Source of the DNA: Stereum hirsutum FP-91666 SS1 | Taxonomy: Eukaryota; Basidiomycota; Agaricomycetes; Russulales; Stereaceae | Direction: 5' to 3' | Length of the DNA: 64,000 nt | Assembly: GCF_000264905.1 (NCBI RefSeq) | Contig: NW_006763144.1 | Span: 1,606,146 to 1,670,145, forward strand | Part shown: positions 47,464 through 58,543 of the stretch, in pieces | Layout of the letters: each line of letters opens with the position of its first letter | How positions within the stretch are numbered: the stretch's first letter is position 1 | Notes under the pieces: generated by a model | Databases searched by the model: none | Seen by the model: the letters and a program-made list of their open reading frames with translations, nothing else | What the model was told of the DNA's origin: nothing | Made by a program: the position numbers and the translations under genes

Positions 47464-48191
47464 GTCTTCGAGGTTTGTGAGGATAGTTGTATGCAATGAG
47501 ATGGGGATGGGGATGGGGGGGTTGGAGACGAGACGGGGACGACGACGGAGCTGAGTATAAGTCGTTATTCTTAACCTGTCCGTTACGGGAAGTGATTGGA
47601 TTGAGAAGGGTTCGTTAATGAAAGGAATGATGGGCCCTTGCGTTAGCGGTTAAACGCCAAGGGCCGCCCATTCAATCGGTTGTGCGACTTTGCTTCGTGA
47701 TGTTGAAACGGCATTATGAGTATCAGCTGTGGTTCTTGGGATGGTTCACGGGATTTCACCGTCTCTTCTGTGCTTCCTGTTTGGAGATATGTCTGGTAGA
47801 CGAGTTTGTAACATCGCCGCCTTGCCTGTTGTGGTGTGGACGTTCTGTAAGTCCAGGTTCTTTGAGGTACGTCGTCGCGGATGCTAATCCACTTTTGTCA
47901 AAGCGTCGAAGTATATCGCGTTCCTTTCAGCGGTGAGTTACATCCATCTTCTTGTGACCTTTGGAGGGCGTTGAGTATACGTAGTGAAAGATCTTCTGGT
48001 TTGAATAGGTCAGTCAGATGTCGAGGGTCGACGGTGATGTTGATGCCCAACACGGCTTTACCGTCCTGTTTTTTCCCCCTTTTCTCTTTCTTCTTTCGTT
48101 CTTCCGCCCCCTTTTTTCTTTCTTTTTTGCTTTTCGCGAGGGTATGTAAAGGTAGCGTTCTTTCCGTCGGGGTCTTTTCCTTATGCGAATG
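47464..48191 (+). other. spacer with pyrimidine tract
   Basis: 728 bases between divergent genes. The right part (48060-48135) is a strong CTTT-rich tract just upstream of the next plus-strand gene. No gene is supported. Confidence 0.4.
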
Positions 48192-49651
48192 ATGTCTCAT
48201 CTCACCGAAGAGATTACTTCCTTGGTTCATGAAGTTGAGCACAAACGACGTATGGTGATGGATATGTCTCTGGAACTGTGTCTGTTTCGAAGGATCGTTG
48301 GTTCTGCTGTTATAGCAGAAATGGAGAGGACGGTATGTTCATTGATTTGTTTCTTGTCCTTTCTTTTCTTCTTTTCTTCTTTTCTTCTTTCTTTCTCTTT
48401 TTTCCGTTGTAGCTGAATTGGATGGGAAGGGAGTATTGAAAGTTTCCTCTGAGGAAATGATTCATGAAGCCGTTCGACAGCTGCAACACGATGATCAGTA
48501 TGCCGTGGGTGTCTCTTGCTTCGTAACTCGCTGATTCATTCTCATTTTGCATGTTCTGCTAGAGTAATGTTCATCGAATGATTCAAGATCGATTTCGAGT
48601 GGCGAGGATGGAAGTTAACGATCAACCTGTGGTGGTGAGAGTTTTCGTATTCTTTTAGTTGTAGTTGAAGGTTTTCTGATCCACCCATCAGAGAAGAGTC
48701 GATGTGGACTCGGTAAAATCGGACACAGAGGAGGGCGATGATATAACGAGTGTTGTGGCTACGGTGGGGTCAAACCGTTCACGGTGCGTTTTAAACTTGA
48801 AGAAGAGAGTAGAGAAGGAAGAATTGTTCTAATATCCCATGATCTCTAAACAGTAATGATGACTTCGTTCATTATAGGCCTTGCATGAAGGAGAGGGTAA
48901 GTTCTAAATTAGTAGGAGTAGGAAGCGGTCATCATATAACGGAGTAAACTCCTTTTCGTTCAGTTCGCTGTCCCAGTGATTCGAATGACGGATAGCCTTA
49001 TTCGCGGACTACTTCGCGGTGTGAAGACATTCAAAATTGGCCACCCGGGTAAAAGTCCGATACGAGGTGCTGTCGCAGACTACGAACGGTTCGTGGAGGC
49101 TTCTCGGCGTGAGGACATCGACACGTATATGGGATTCGCGACACGTGGCGTGTTTCAGCCCCATGTCCCCGTTGCTCCAGGGTATCCTGGTGTCGTATTC
49201 TTGGGACATTGGCTTTCTGAAGTTGAACTAGAGTCGGATTATCCTTGGCTCACCATGCTGGACAGAGGAGATTTCGAATATTTGGGAACATACCGATATG
49301 TGCGCCTGCCCCCATTGACGCGTGAGCAATGGCTTACCCAGCCTAAAAGTGTACTTTGTATCTTTTCCTAGGGCGGGTATGGTCGATACTGATAGACGTA
49401 TGACCCAATAGGTTCGGCAAGCGTGGTCGAGGTATTTTGCCTGTAGTGAATTGGAACTGGGTATCGAAGAACGCGTACGCACGGCCATCCAGGTTAAGGA
49501 CACCTTCACGAGCACTCGAATTGGACGTCGTGTGTGTACTTTAGACGATGCTGCATTCTTGTCCCCGGAGGACATCATGGCTGCTTGGGACTATGGTTGG
49601 GCTGTGAGTCGTCTCGTTCAGTTACGCTCCTGTCTTACTGATGGGAAGTGA
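48192..49651 (+). CDS. DUF6697-like basidiomycete protein with N-terminal coiled coil
   Basis: Seven exons, 48192-48332, 48430-48504, 48563-48634, 48692-48783, 48854-48896, 48964-49350 and 49412-49651, give 349 aa in frame. The N-terminus is helical and charged (EITSLVHEVEHKRRMVMDMS). The C-terminal half contains DFEYLGTYRYVRLPPLTREQ, then W, and VRQAWSRYF and LSPEDIMAAWDYG. That is the arrangement I associate with DUF6697, a domain of unknown function expanded in Agaricomycetes. The family name is from memory and should be treated as tentative. An alternative start exists at 48183. The acceptor for exon 2 (GGGAAG at 48429) was chosen because the nearer one gives a stop. Confidence 0.6.
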
Positions 49652-50980
49652 AACAGTTTCCTCTTCCATATGCTTTAATATGCACTGGTTTCGACGTCGG
49701 TCTCGATGATTATATACGGTCTGTCTGTTCTGTTTGATATTCTACGTACTTCTTCGAGTATGAGTGATCTGGCTGTACGTGTGTATGTTAGTTGCATCAG
49801 CATATGTACGCATTGGTATTGACTTTTTTTTCTTTGTTCGTTTTTTTGCTCATTTTTTGCATGTAGTGACGTGTCATTCGTGTGCTATGTGGTCTGTATG
49901 AGCTGTCCTTTGTATTCTCCATCTTTTCAACTCTTTTTCATTTGTTCATATCATAACGTTCTTCCTTGTGGCAAGCTTGCTGTGAAATAAAGTGGCGTTG
50001 TTACCTTGATTGATTTCTTTTGAGTTTGGATTGACGATAGGCTTCAGGTTGTGGGTTCATCATTTATTCCGTTGGTCAGGGACGTCAAGTTTCCCGAAGA
50101 TAACGTATGAGGGTTGATGGAGATTTTGAGTTCAACTGGGTTCGTTTGGGAATTTCTGGAGAGCCTCTAACCTTTTGCTTCTGGTGCATTAATGGTGGAG
50201 TGATTCATTTATATTGGTCGCATCAGGAGATTATTTAACCCAGTGATGAATGCCATGCTCGAACTATCAATATCCGAGAAGTGCAGCGCACTAAGGCCCT
50301 TGTGACTATGACCACACGTTTGTTCTTTTCGTTTTGAATGCAATTCGGCTTTGGGGCTTGTTGGATTCTTGTTCTCTGGAGTAGAGTAGACTTGATAAAG
50401 TTAGATTGAGGCAGTCGTTCTTATGGCATTGGGTCCTTTGATTCCTGCGGAACCTTGAACATCTTCGGGTGATCTCGGAACCAATCACATCGTGTACGGA
50501 AGGTGCGGCGTTTGGTGACGTAGGTCGCGGCGGCTGCGGCTTTTTGCACGTTGGCTCCGATTGTTCGTCTTGGAGTCGCGACTTTGATTCTTACATTTGG
50601 GTTACTGGCTCACGTTGTGCTTGGGGCTTTCTGATCTCATTTTCTTCGGATGCTGTGTAGATGATGATCTTTGTGTGTTGATATCCGAACTCAGCTGATT
50701 TACGCGGTGGTAACAGCAATGCGTTCCTCTGAAAGTTAGGTCGTGATTTTCGGCGCCGTTCTTCGTTGATATGTCCTTCAACATATTGTCTGATGGATTC
50801 CGGCTTATCTTTTTGTGCTGGGGTGGGGAGAGCTTACGCCTTTTTGGTCGAGGTGTATTTGCGGTGCTTCGCTGTGCTTTTCGGCGGCTATCACATGGCT
50901 CTTTGTTTGTCGATTCAGGCTCTTGGTCAGTGCACATTTTATAAGGTGTTTACTTGATCACTACGTTCTGTTGGTTTGCA
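49652..50980. other. 1.3-kb spacer, no supported gene
   Basis: AT-rich on the left, with poly-T runs. ORFs on both strands near 50470-50940 lack family features. No mobile element was recognised. Confidence 0.4.
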
Positions 50981-52794
50981 ATGTCGACCCCCAAAGGTAT
51001 GTCTATTGTGTATTCATCGGACAGCTATTATTCATATGTCGACAGTAAACTGGATGTTTATCCCCGCATCGGCGCTGATCGAGGTGTTTGACTTGTTACC
51101 ACGTTCGTCGATCGCGAACGTTGCTCGGGTCAATCAGTCCTGGTACAGGCTGGCGATGTGTGCGCTGTGGAGTACTGTCGATTGTCAAGTCTTTGAAACT
51201 CTGGGAATCATGTATCGTCCTTACAGCGGTGGTAGAAGCAGCAGATCCTGGGTATGTTTTTCTTGGTATTTACATGATTATAACGTTTGAATGTTACTCT
51301 TTCTAGGAGTTCGAGATGCTTCCAGGTGAATCGGGTTGGCGTAAGCTGCTGAATAACTCCCATCGCGTTTTACACCTTATACTCCCAAAGGCCCGATCCG
51401 GATACGTCATTGGTGAAAAGGCTTTGTCGACCATTGCTCGAACCAGACCGGTGATGGAGATATTCTCGAATTTGAAGGTGTTGACATGCAATCTCAGCCG
51501 TTTGGATCCAACGATCATGTCGCGCTCCGTTGTGGAGATCCATATCATCGTTGATGTTGAAGCCACACCGAAGCGGATTGTCGACGTAGAGACGGTCTTT
51601 TCGACCGTACATCACCGCATGCCAAACATAGAACGTGTTTATGTGGAAGGGACCCAATATTATCATGGATTCGAGATGCAGTTCACCTATCTCGTGTCCG
51701 GCCTTCATAATGTCGTTGGGTATGAGCGGCCAAGTACCCTCCTTACGCCGTCATCATTGCTTCCACTTTCCGCACTGCCCTTACTACAACGGCTCGTGGT
51801 CTCTCGTTCAGCATCGGACTTGGAGACGTTCCGGATACGGGAGGGGTTCATGGAGGACAGGATGATCGTAAAGTTCAGAGTGGGAGCATTCCCATCTCTT
51901 CGTTTTCTAGAGGTCAACGCGAGATCTGTATCCGCGGTCGTTAGGATACTCGAGGACGAAAATTTTCCAGCGCCATCTCTCGTTCACATTTGGGTCAACT
52001 TCATTTATTCCGAAGAAACATCTGGAAAATGTATCCAAAACTTCATGGCTGTCCTTGTCTCCCGTTGCCCTCACTTGGAGACCCTCGTTATTCGGTTTTC
52101 TGACGGAGCAGGCGACATGTCACCATCGACGGAGCCATATCACAGGATATCTTTCGAAAATATCCGGAGGTTTCTGTCTTTACAAAATCTTACAACATTC
52201 TCCATCGACCATCGTAGACCCATCGAAGTGAACATCACGCAAGCCAAAAACCTTGCCTATCGTGCACATCGTTTCCATACCTTGTGGCTCAACCCCTCTC
52301 CGATTCCAGAGTTGGAGGAAGGCTTGCCGCTTGAGGTCCTTCTTTGGTTCGCTCGATACTGTCCTCGAATGCGTCGCTTGGGGTTGTTTTTGGATGCGTC
52401 CTTCCCGGTGTTTCGTCCGTACTCCAAGAGTAGGTTCCGGCACTTAGATGAGCTGTTTGTGGGTAGCTCCCCGCTCTCCATGTTGGACTCTTCTACGTCG
52501 CAGGGTTCATGGATCCGTACTGGAAGACTTTTATCGTCGATCCTTCCGGCTAGATGCCGTCTTAGTTGGGCATCTGAGTGGGATTTGGGTAAATTTGATG
52601 ACATTTCTCGGCGACGATTGTCTTTAATCGTTAGGGAAGCCGATGCCAGTAATCCTTGGTGTGCTGTTTTGCAATTCGTACACATACTCATGACGGACAA
52701 TGTCGAGGTGTGGAAGGCTTTGGAGGACCTCGTTGCGGATGAAAGGGTTACACATTGTGCGCAAGACTTTGTATTCATGGACATCTCCGATTGA
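50981..52794 (+). CDS. F-box protein D of the cluster
   Basis: Exons 50981-50996 (16 nt), 51046-51251 and 51307-52794 give 569 aa. It has the same architecture as gene C: a 16-nt first exon with phase-1 intron, F-box-like FIPASALIEVFDLLPRSS then ARVNQSWYRLAMCALWSTV, the shared intron, and SGWRKLLNNSHRVLHL. An LRR-like body, FHTLWLNPSP and FARYCPRMRRLGLFLDA follow. An alternative start is the ATG at 51036 read through the intron. Confidence 0.78.
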
Positions 52795-53130
52795 TCCTCT
52801 CTCCAGTTTTGATGATACAATCCTCCGTATTTATATGGGATATATGGCGAAGTACACGCTTATTATGAGTGAAGTATTGCTGGTACTGTACTTATTTCTA
52901 TTGTGCGTATGTGTTTGTGTATTTTCTTCATCGTTAAATGTTATTATTTACGGCGCATGTAATTTCTCGTTATCTTGATACTTAGATCATGCTTTCACTA
53001 CTTTTTTTCTATGGCACCGACTATGTCCGTTCCATATATATCGAAAGGAGTTTGGATGTGTACGTCTTGGGTGATAAGGACTGATGTATATGAGTATAAA
53101 CTCCTTCATTCGTGTAAGTTCTGACGTGTT
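52795..53130. other. convergent 3' flanks
   Basis: 336 AT-rich bases between convergent genes; nothing recognised. Confidence 0.45.
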
Positions 53131-54309
53131 TTAAAGAAGGAAGAAATGGTCGTCGAAAGAGTTCCAAGTAGAAGGTGTCATCCTGTGAGTTATTGGGCGC
53201 CGCATGATTGTCTCTAGTTCATGTAGGGAGAAACGGCAAAGCAGACCGTCTTGCAGTGCTATCCAGCACTGTTGTAGATCTGTGGTGACACCCATTATCT
53301 CTGCTCTCTCCCAGCCACAGAGCAATACCTTCGTAAGTTGTAGCTCCACCGTAGATAATTCTGGTATGCTTGAAGGCGCAATACCGTATCTTTCCGCCAT
53401 TTTGTTATGATAGGAATTGCTGACCGAAAGAAGCTCGTTTATATCTCTGATTGGCGTGAGCGCCAGATACTGTTCCTGTTCACCTGTCAGACTTGTACAA
53501 CAGTATGAATGCTAGAGCTACCTCTGGTGTGATACCTGCACGAACTTGCTCAATGATATGCGAAGCTTTGAGTGCTTGGTGGCGAAGCGCGTTCACTACA
53601 TTGGTTGCGTTGATTGAATTATGTTTTAAATAATGTAGGAAGATCGTTGAAATATCTTACCTCTCTCCCAGAGCATTGTTCTCTTCTTCGCATGGAACAC
53701 TGCGTATTCGAAGTGAGGCCTGAAAAGGCTCGACATAGTTCCTTGGTATGTTGATATGTTGTCAAATGAGAGCTCTGTAAATACTTCGAGGTCGTCTTCC
53801 TCAAAATTCTTCTCTGCATGCCACAAGTAATATGTCTCGGCTGCGGTGTTCCTCGTCAGTTGAATCCAGGCAGAGCCAAAAGCTGATCGAAGGATGTTGG
53901 TTGGTAATGCTCGAGCGGCGTCATCGATGTCACAGTAAGGCTCCTCATCGGCGAGTCTAGCGATGTTCACCAGACATTGTACGACGGCTATTGGTGTCTG
54001 TCTGAATTTCTAGTCAGAACTGTGATCGTGGTGTGATGGGGTGTTGTTTTACGAGTAATTCCAGGTCTCAATGTTTCCGTCTGTCAGTAGAATCTTGAGC
54101 GCTGCATCTACACAGGCGTTGAATCGTTTACAGGTGAGGAGTAGTGATGGGATTGGATTGATGATAAGAGAGAAGTTGTTCTCATTGCAGATGAGTACAG
54201 AGGACAGATAGTTGGCTAGCGCGACCACAATGATGTGGAAGTGAAGCTCGGTGGGTAAACTCATGAGGAAGTATTCCAGAGCATCGCCGTAGCTATTGAC
54301 CACCTTCAT
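53131..54309 (-). CDS. divergent F-box-like protein
   Basis: Exons from the 5' end, 54053-54309, 53661-54001, 53536-53595 and 53131-53483, give 336 aa in frame. Near the N-terminus MSLPTELHFHIIVVAL and, after a spacer, PSLLLTCKRFNACV resemble an F-box (LPxEL...LLxTCKRF). The remaining sequence does not share the LNPxP or RV motifs of the plus-strand family. It is typical in size and composition of small fungal F-box-like proteins with unknown targets. Opposite orientation and different structure suggest an independent origin from the neighbouring paralogues. Confidence 0.6.
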
Positions 54310-55120
54310 TTTACCTGTTTTTTTTTATAGAAAGGCATCGAATATGATGTGAGGTCATGTTAGCTTGTGCTGGTAGCCGAAATTTTTGATCTCTTTCGGG
54401 AGTATTCAAGTGGAGGGTCGGTGAGTGGAGCGCGAGTGGAATGGACTAAGTGGAGGAAGTACGCGACGTCATTTGATAGACCTGTGCACTTGCCTCTATG
54501 ATGCTAGCTGTTTGAAGTAATATCTCCTGAGATATGGTTCCAAAAAGCATCGTAAAGGTGGGAGACCGTCTTATTTAGTCGGCGACGTCTGACCTTGCCC
54601 TTGTGATTTTGATCGTGATTTCGCCTGTGCTGATCTAAAAACATATGCGCCACAATATGAAATGCATACTAGACGTATCTTCACAACTCTCTGCCGCTCT
54701 CATATGAGGTACGCAGGCGGTGTTGCACTAGTTCTATTAAGACTTTCGCAGCAGTGACTTGAGACGTTGGTAAGTGTGGATCGGCGATTGCCGCTACTGG
54801 TGGGGGTTTTTTTTAAATTGTTTTGGTTCTCCGCGTGGCAGTGCGATGATACAGGGTCGTCGTTTACAGCTTGGTTTCCTCTTCCCCCTCTATGCCAACT
54901 TGACTGTCGTGTACCGGAAGTATATCTCTCACTTTATTTTTGGAGTGATGGGTGTGATAGGCGCTTGACGGCCTGTTTTATAAAGATGGGCTGTTGCTCT
55001 CGATGCTGCTCTTCCTTGGGAAGGTCTTTGCTATCGGACGTGCGTGTATTTCATTCCTGTATTTCTCGGTCCTTTTGTTTGTTTGATAATGACCTTTCCG
55101 TCTTTTCCAGTATCGGCGAT
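54310..55120 (+). other. divergent promoter region; possible upstream exon of F-box gene E
   Basis: 811 bases between divergent genes. At 54988 a plus-strand ATG starts a 38-nt open piece (MGCCSRCC...) ending at a GT that could splice to 55111 in frame with F-box gene E. The model is not certain enough to adopt. Confidence 0.3.
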
Positions 55121-56836
55121 ATGCATCGGGCACTGTTTATAGATGAAATCGTTCGCTATGTCTGCTTGTTCCTTGTTAGGGCAGACATCGCTCGCATGTG
55201 CCGAACATGCGGTGCATGGTTGATATCTGTTCAGGACCTGGTGTGGAGAGACGCAGAATTGGGTATTTTCACGTTGCTTTCTCCCAGTTGTAGTGATTCC
55301 AGGGTTTTCGACGATGTGGTAAATGATCTTGTTTCCTTTTGTTCGAAACTTTCTGACGTCGAACCTTAGAACTTCCACAGCGACCCTTCTGATATGGAAT
55401 GGTCCGTTTTCATGAAGAAAACCCGGCATGTGCGGATTCTCTCCGATCACAGTTTTGGAGGTCGTTGGAGGATTTCGCCCCATGCGGAAATGTCCCTAGC
55501 TTGCAGCCGTCCTCTGCACGCAGGGCCGATATTCCCACTACTCCGTTGTCTACGGTTGACTTCGAGGAATATGACCAAGTTGCTCATGTCGGACTCAGTG
55601 AGCGATCTCTGTTGGAACATTCAATCGTATATGGGAGACAGTCTTGGACTATGGAGTAGCTGCCGCTCCATTACCGAGCGCATGCCGTTCATCCGCACGT
55701 TGGAACTGTCGTACGACAACCCCGTTCCCTTCGATAACCCCCTTTCGTTCCTCTGCTCGATGCTTCCACGCCTGGAGACTGTCAAACTGCCCTTGTATGG
55801 CGCTACAGGCACCATGTTATGCGGTCTTTCAGGCCTTCGGCAGCTTCGAGAGATCCAGCTCTCGACGCACCAGACCAGGATATCGAGCTATCATAATACG
55901 GAGCCATTGAGCAGGTTTGATCCTGCTAGATTTCATTTACCACATGACGCATTCCCCGCGTTGGAATCTCTGTCGTTCTCGTCGCCGACTGTCCCCGTTG
56001 CATCATCATTCCTATCCCATCGATGTTTCCACAGAATCCCGTTGACGCGCCTCTTCATTCGTGTGCCCTTGACGGTCGGCTTTCGTTCAAAGGATGTGAA
56101 GGACTTCTTTACCCTACTTTCTCGGGATATGGCATGGCTCGAGGATCTCGAGCTTTGGTTCGTGCCTTCAAAGTCTGAGATCCCAGCGCGGATCAAACAG
56201 ATGGACAGGATCACGGTGGAAGATCTGGGAGGTGTCCGTGGGTTCACAGCCTTGAAGAAGCTGGCCTTCCATCATGCGTTCCCGCTCAATGCGTCCAACG
56301 AAGATTTTCGATCCCTGGCGGCCGGGTTACCACATGTGGAGGTTCTTATTTTGAACCCTCAACCGACTATCCTTCGTACAAGCGCGGTCAGTTTGGAGTG
56401 CTTGCCATACTTTGCAGAGTTCTGTCCTGCTCTAAGGGAACTCGGCGTTTTTGTCAATGGCAATATGCATCTTCCCTATCCATCCGGCCATCGATTTGGT
56501 TCCACCGTTCGCTTTATGAGATTCGGCCGGTCCCCGTTACCTACGATGGCTCAATTCGACGCCAGACTTTCATTTACTCGCCACATCGCGTTTTACTTTT
56601 GTCGTTCGACCGCCTTTACCTCGATGGAGACGTCAATTCCTTGGGACGTCGAATATTATAGATGGGCGTCGTCAGGAGCATTACTCACAGAGGTAGCGGA
56701 TTCGGCTGTCCATGTGCTTTGCAATCGCTTGAAAGAGATCATAGCCATTGCCCGTGCGGTTAGAGACGAGAGAGAACGTTTGGAATCCAAGGTCACCACG
56801 CTTCAGGCCAGATTGCAGGAACTGCGAGAACCTTAA
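55121..56836 (+). CDS. F-box protein E of the cluster
   Basis: Exons 55121-55318 and 55370-56836 give 554 aa. The F-box-like part is divergent (FIDEIVRYVCLFLVRADIAR, then CRTCGAWLISVQDLVWRDA). The 198-nt first exon, the phase-0 intron and the following EWSVFMKKTRHVRIL are as in A and B. The cluster motif reads VEVLILNPQP then FAEFCPALRELGVFVNG. The C-terminus adds a charged coiled-coil segment (RDERERLESKVTTLQARLQE) not seen in the other copies. Confidence 0.75.
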
Positions 56837-57283
56837 TATGGTTAGTTCTTTTAACGTATACTAGTCTCGAACGCTACTCACGGCTTTGAAGGAGTTCAGG
56901 GACTCAGGTGGGTTTGGTTGGAAATAGTGGTGGAGCATAAGTTTATTGTGTTTTGATCTGATGTTATTTATTAGTTGATGCCATGTCTAGTGTATACTCT
57001 CCCTGCATTGAGTGGTTATTTATATGGGGGTGATGCTTTCCTCAGTTTAGCAGAGCTTTACTGTGTGATTGATGTAATTTCACGTCGACTTGATATGGAA
57101 TCCACTATTTGTTAAAGCGAAGGTGTTAGGGTCATGCCGCTCAAAGTATAAATTGCGTCCCACCTCCGATTGTTACCTTTCTAGATTATGGAGCCGTAAG
57201 CCGCAGGTCAGTTGCGACACATAATCTGATAGTCTCTCTTCCACTGACTGTGAACGACGTTCAGCAGGTCATCATCGAGCGGG
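56837..57283 (+). other. spacer between F-box gene E and RING gene
   Basis: 447 AT-rich bases, no gene or repeat recognised; holds the upstream region of the RING gene. Confidence 0.4.
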
Positions 57284-58186
57284 ATGGCTCTTGAGTCTGG
57301 CAAGCCTTCATCATCGTCCGGAAGCCTTGCGAACCCGATAGTTCTTGATAATGATAGTCCTATTCGTGGGGAGAACACAGAAGATGTGCAGATACTGGGT
57401 TGGTCGTCGTCACTTGCATCGTGCTTAGCAGAAGACAAGGTTCGTTTCTCATTTCGTTGATATTTCCGTATGTTGATGGATTTGGGACTTAGCATTTGCC
57501 TTCGGATGCTGAGAACGATGTCGGCGTCCTGTTTCTTCTCGACATTATATTTATCTAACGGCGCAATTTCTTTCTTATTTTAGGGTGCGCAACGCGATTT
57601 GGCACAAGTTGTCCTCGAGTGTCAGAGGGTGCAAGAGAAGGTAACGTCTCCATTTGTGTTCAAAATCAGGGTTCTCAAGCACGCGGAAGATTTTAAAGAC
57701 TCGGGAGATTTATCTAAGCTGTCCTATTTGCTTATGTGTTATGACTGTCTTTTATTGGTACGTTTTTCTTTTATGTCCATCCTCGTTTTCGCCCTCTCTT
57801 CTTCTCCTTGTGTTCTTCCTTTCGCTTTTTCAGACTTATGTTCAACTTGTACGCACAGTATCGGCCCTTGTGGTCATGTTTTTTGCTACGCTTGTCTCGT
57901 CAGAGTCTTCCGAGACGTTGTGAAGGATATCCTGCGCGTTAACGAAGACTTCTTGCCGTACCGGCTCAGATTCATACCCGATCCCATCACTTCGGAGTGG
58001 GGCTATGACCTTCGAACGGCTGTAGGATGGCCGGACTATCGTTGCCCTGAATGTAGGCTCCGGCTTTTCGCTAAACCGTTCAAAATCCCAATGATGGTCG
58101 GAATGGGAGAGGCTCTGAGAGAGGTCATCGGTCCTTCAACCGAAGAGACGTCCTTGGACGGTTTGTTTACCGGATATTTTCCTTGA
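57284..58186 (+). CDS. RING-finger protein, possible E3 ubiquitin ligase
   Basis: Exons 57284-57439, 57584-57640, 57690-57757 and 57859-58186 give 202 aa in frame. The RING is built across an intron: SCPICLCVMTVF then YCIGPCGHVFCYACL, with the last pair in YRCPEC, so all Cys/His ligands are present. This gives C-x2-C, then C-x-H-x2-C-x2-C, then C-x2-C, with a long loop before the last pair. The N-terminus has hydrophobic-acidic patches (PIVLDNDSP and DVQILGW) that look like SUMO-interacting motifs; that is speculation. A short helical stretch precedes the RING. Substrate and E2 partner are unknown. Exon 3 was fixed by requiring the RING frame; the first intron (144 nt) is longer than usual and could hide an exon. 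Confidence 0.65.
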
Positions 58187-58543
58187 TGATGGTTCATCGT
58201 GATTGGCTAGACTCCTGGAAGTATTTATCTCATCTCACCAAGCTTTCAGCTGTACTCCGATACTATCTCATACACGTCGCGATTGGGGCTTATTCGGCTG
58301 TGCCGTTAATGTACCTTTTGAATTAACTTATGCTTACGTGTATGTTTTACGATGGGTGTTTTGATTGCTATATAATGGGCGTGCTGCAGTACTCTGGGAG
58401 TCCTCTTGCGTCCCCTTCGTGTTTCACTGTGTTTTGTGCATCGTACTGTGTCATACAGTATCCACGCCCACCAGCGTAACTCGATCCGAGTAAACCTTTC
58501 GCCGTAGCTGCGATATTTACTTTGACCGTAAGAACGGTAGATC
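58187..58543 (+). other. 5' flank of the Helitron ORF
   Basis: 357 bases between the RING gene stop and the RepHel ATG. The Helitron left end (expected to start TC after an A) must lie here or farther left, but no distinctive terminus could be identified. Confidence 0.3.

Noticed and set aside
49652..50980. Additional decayed F-box gene
   Set aside because: Searched for the LNPxP and post-intron RV motifs in all frames and saw none.
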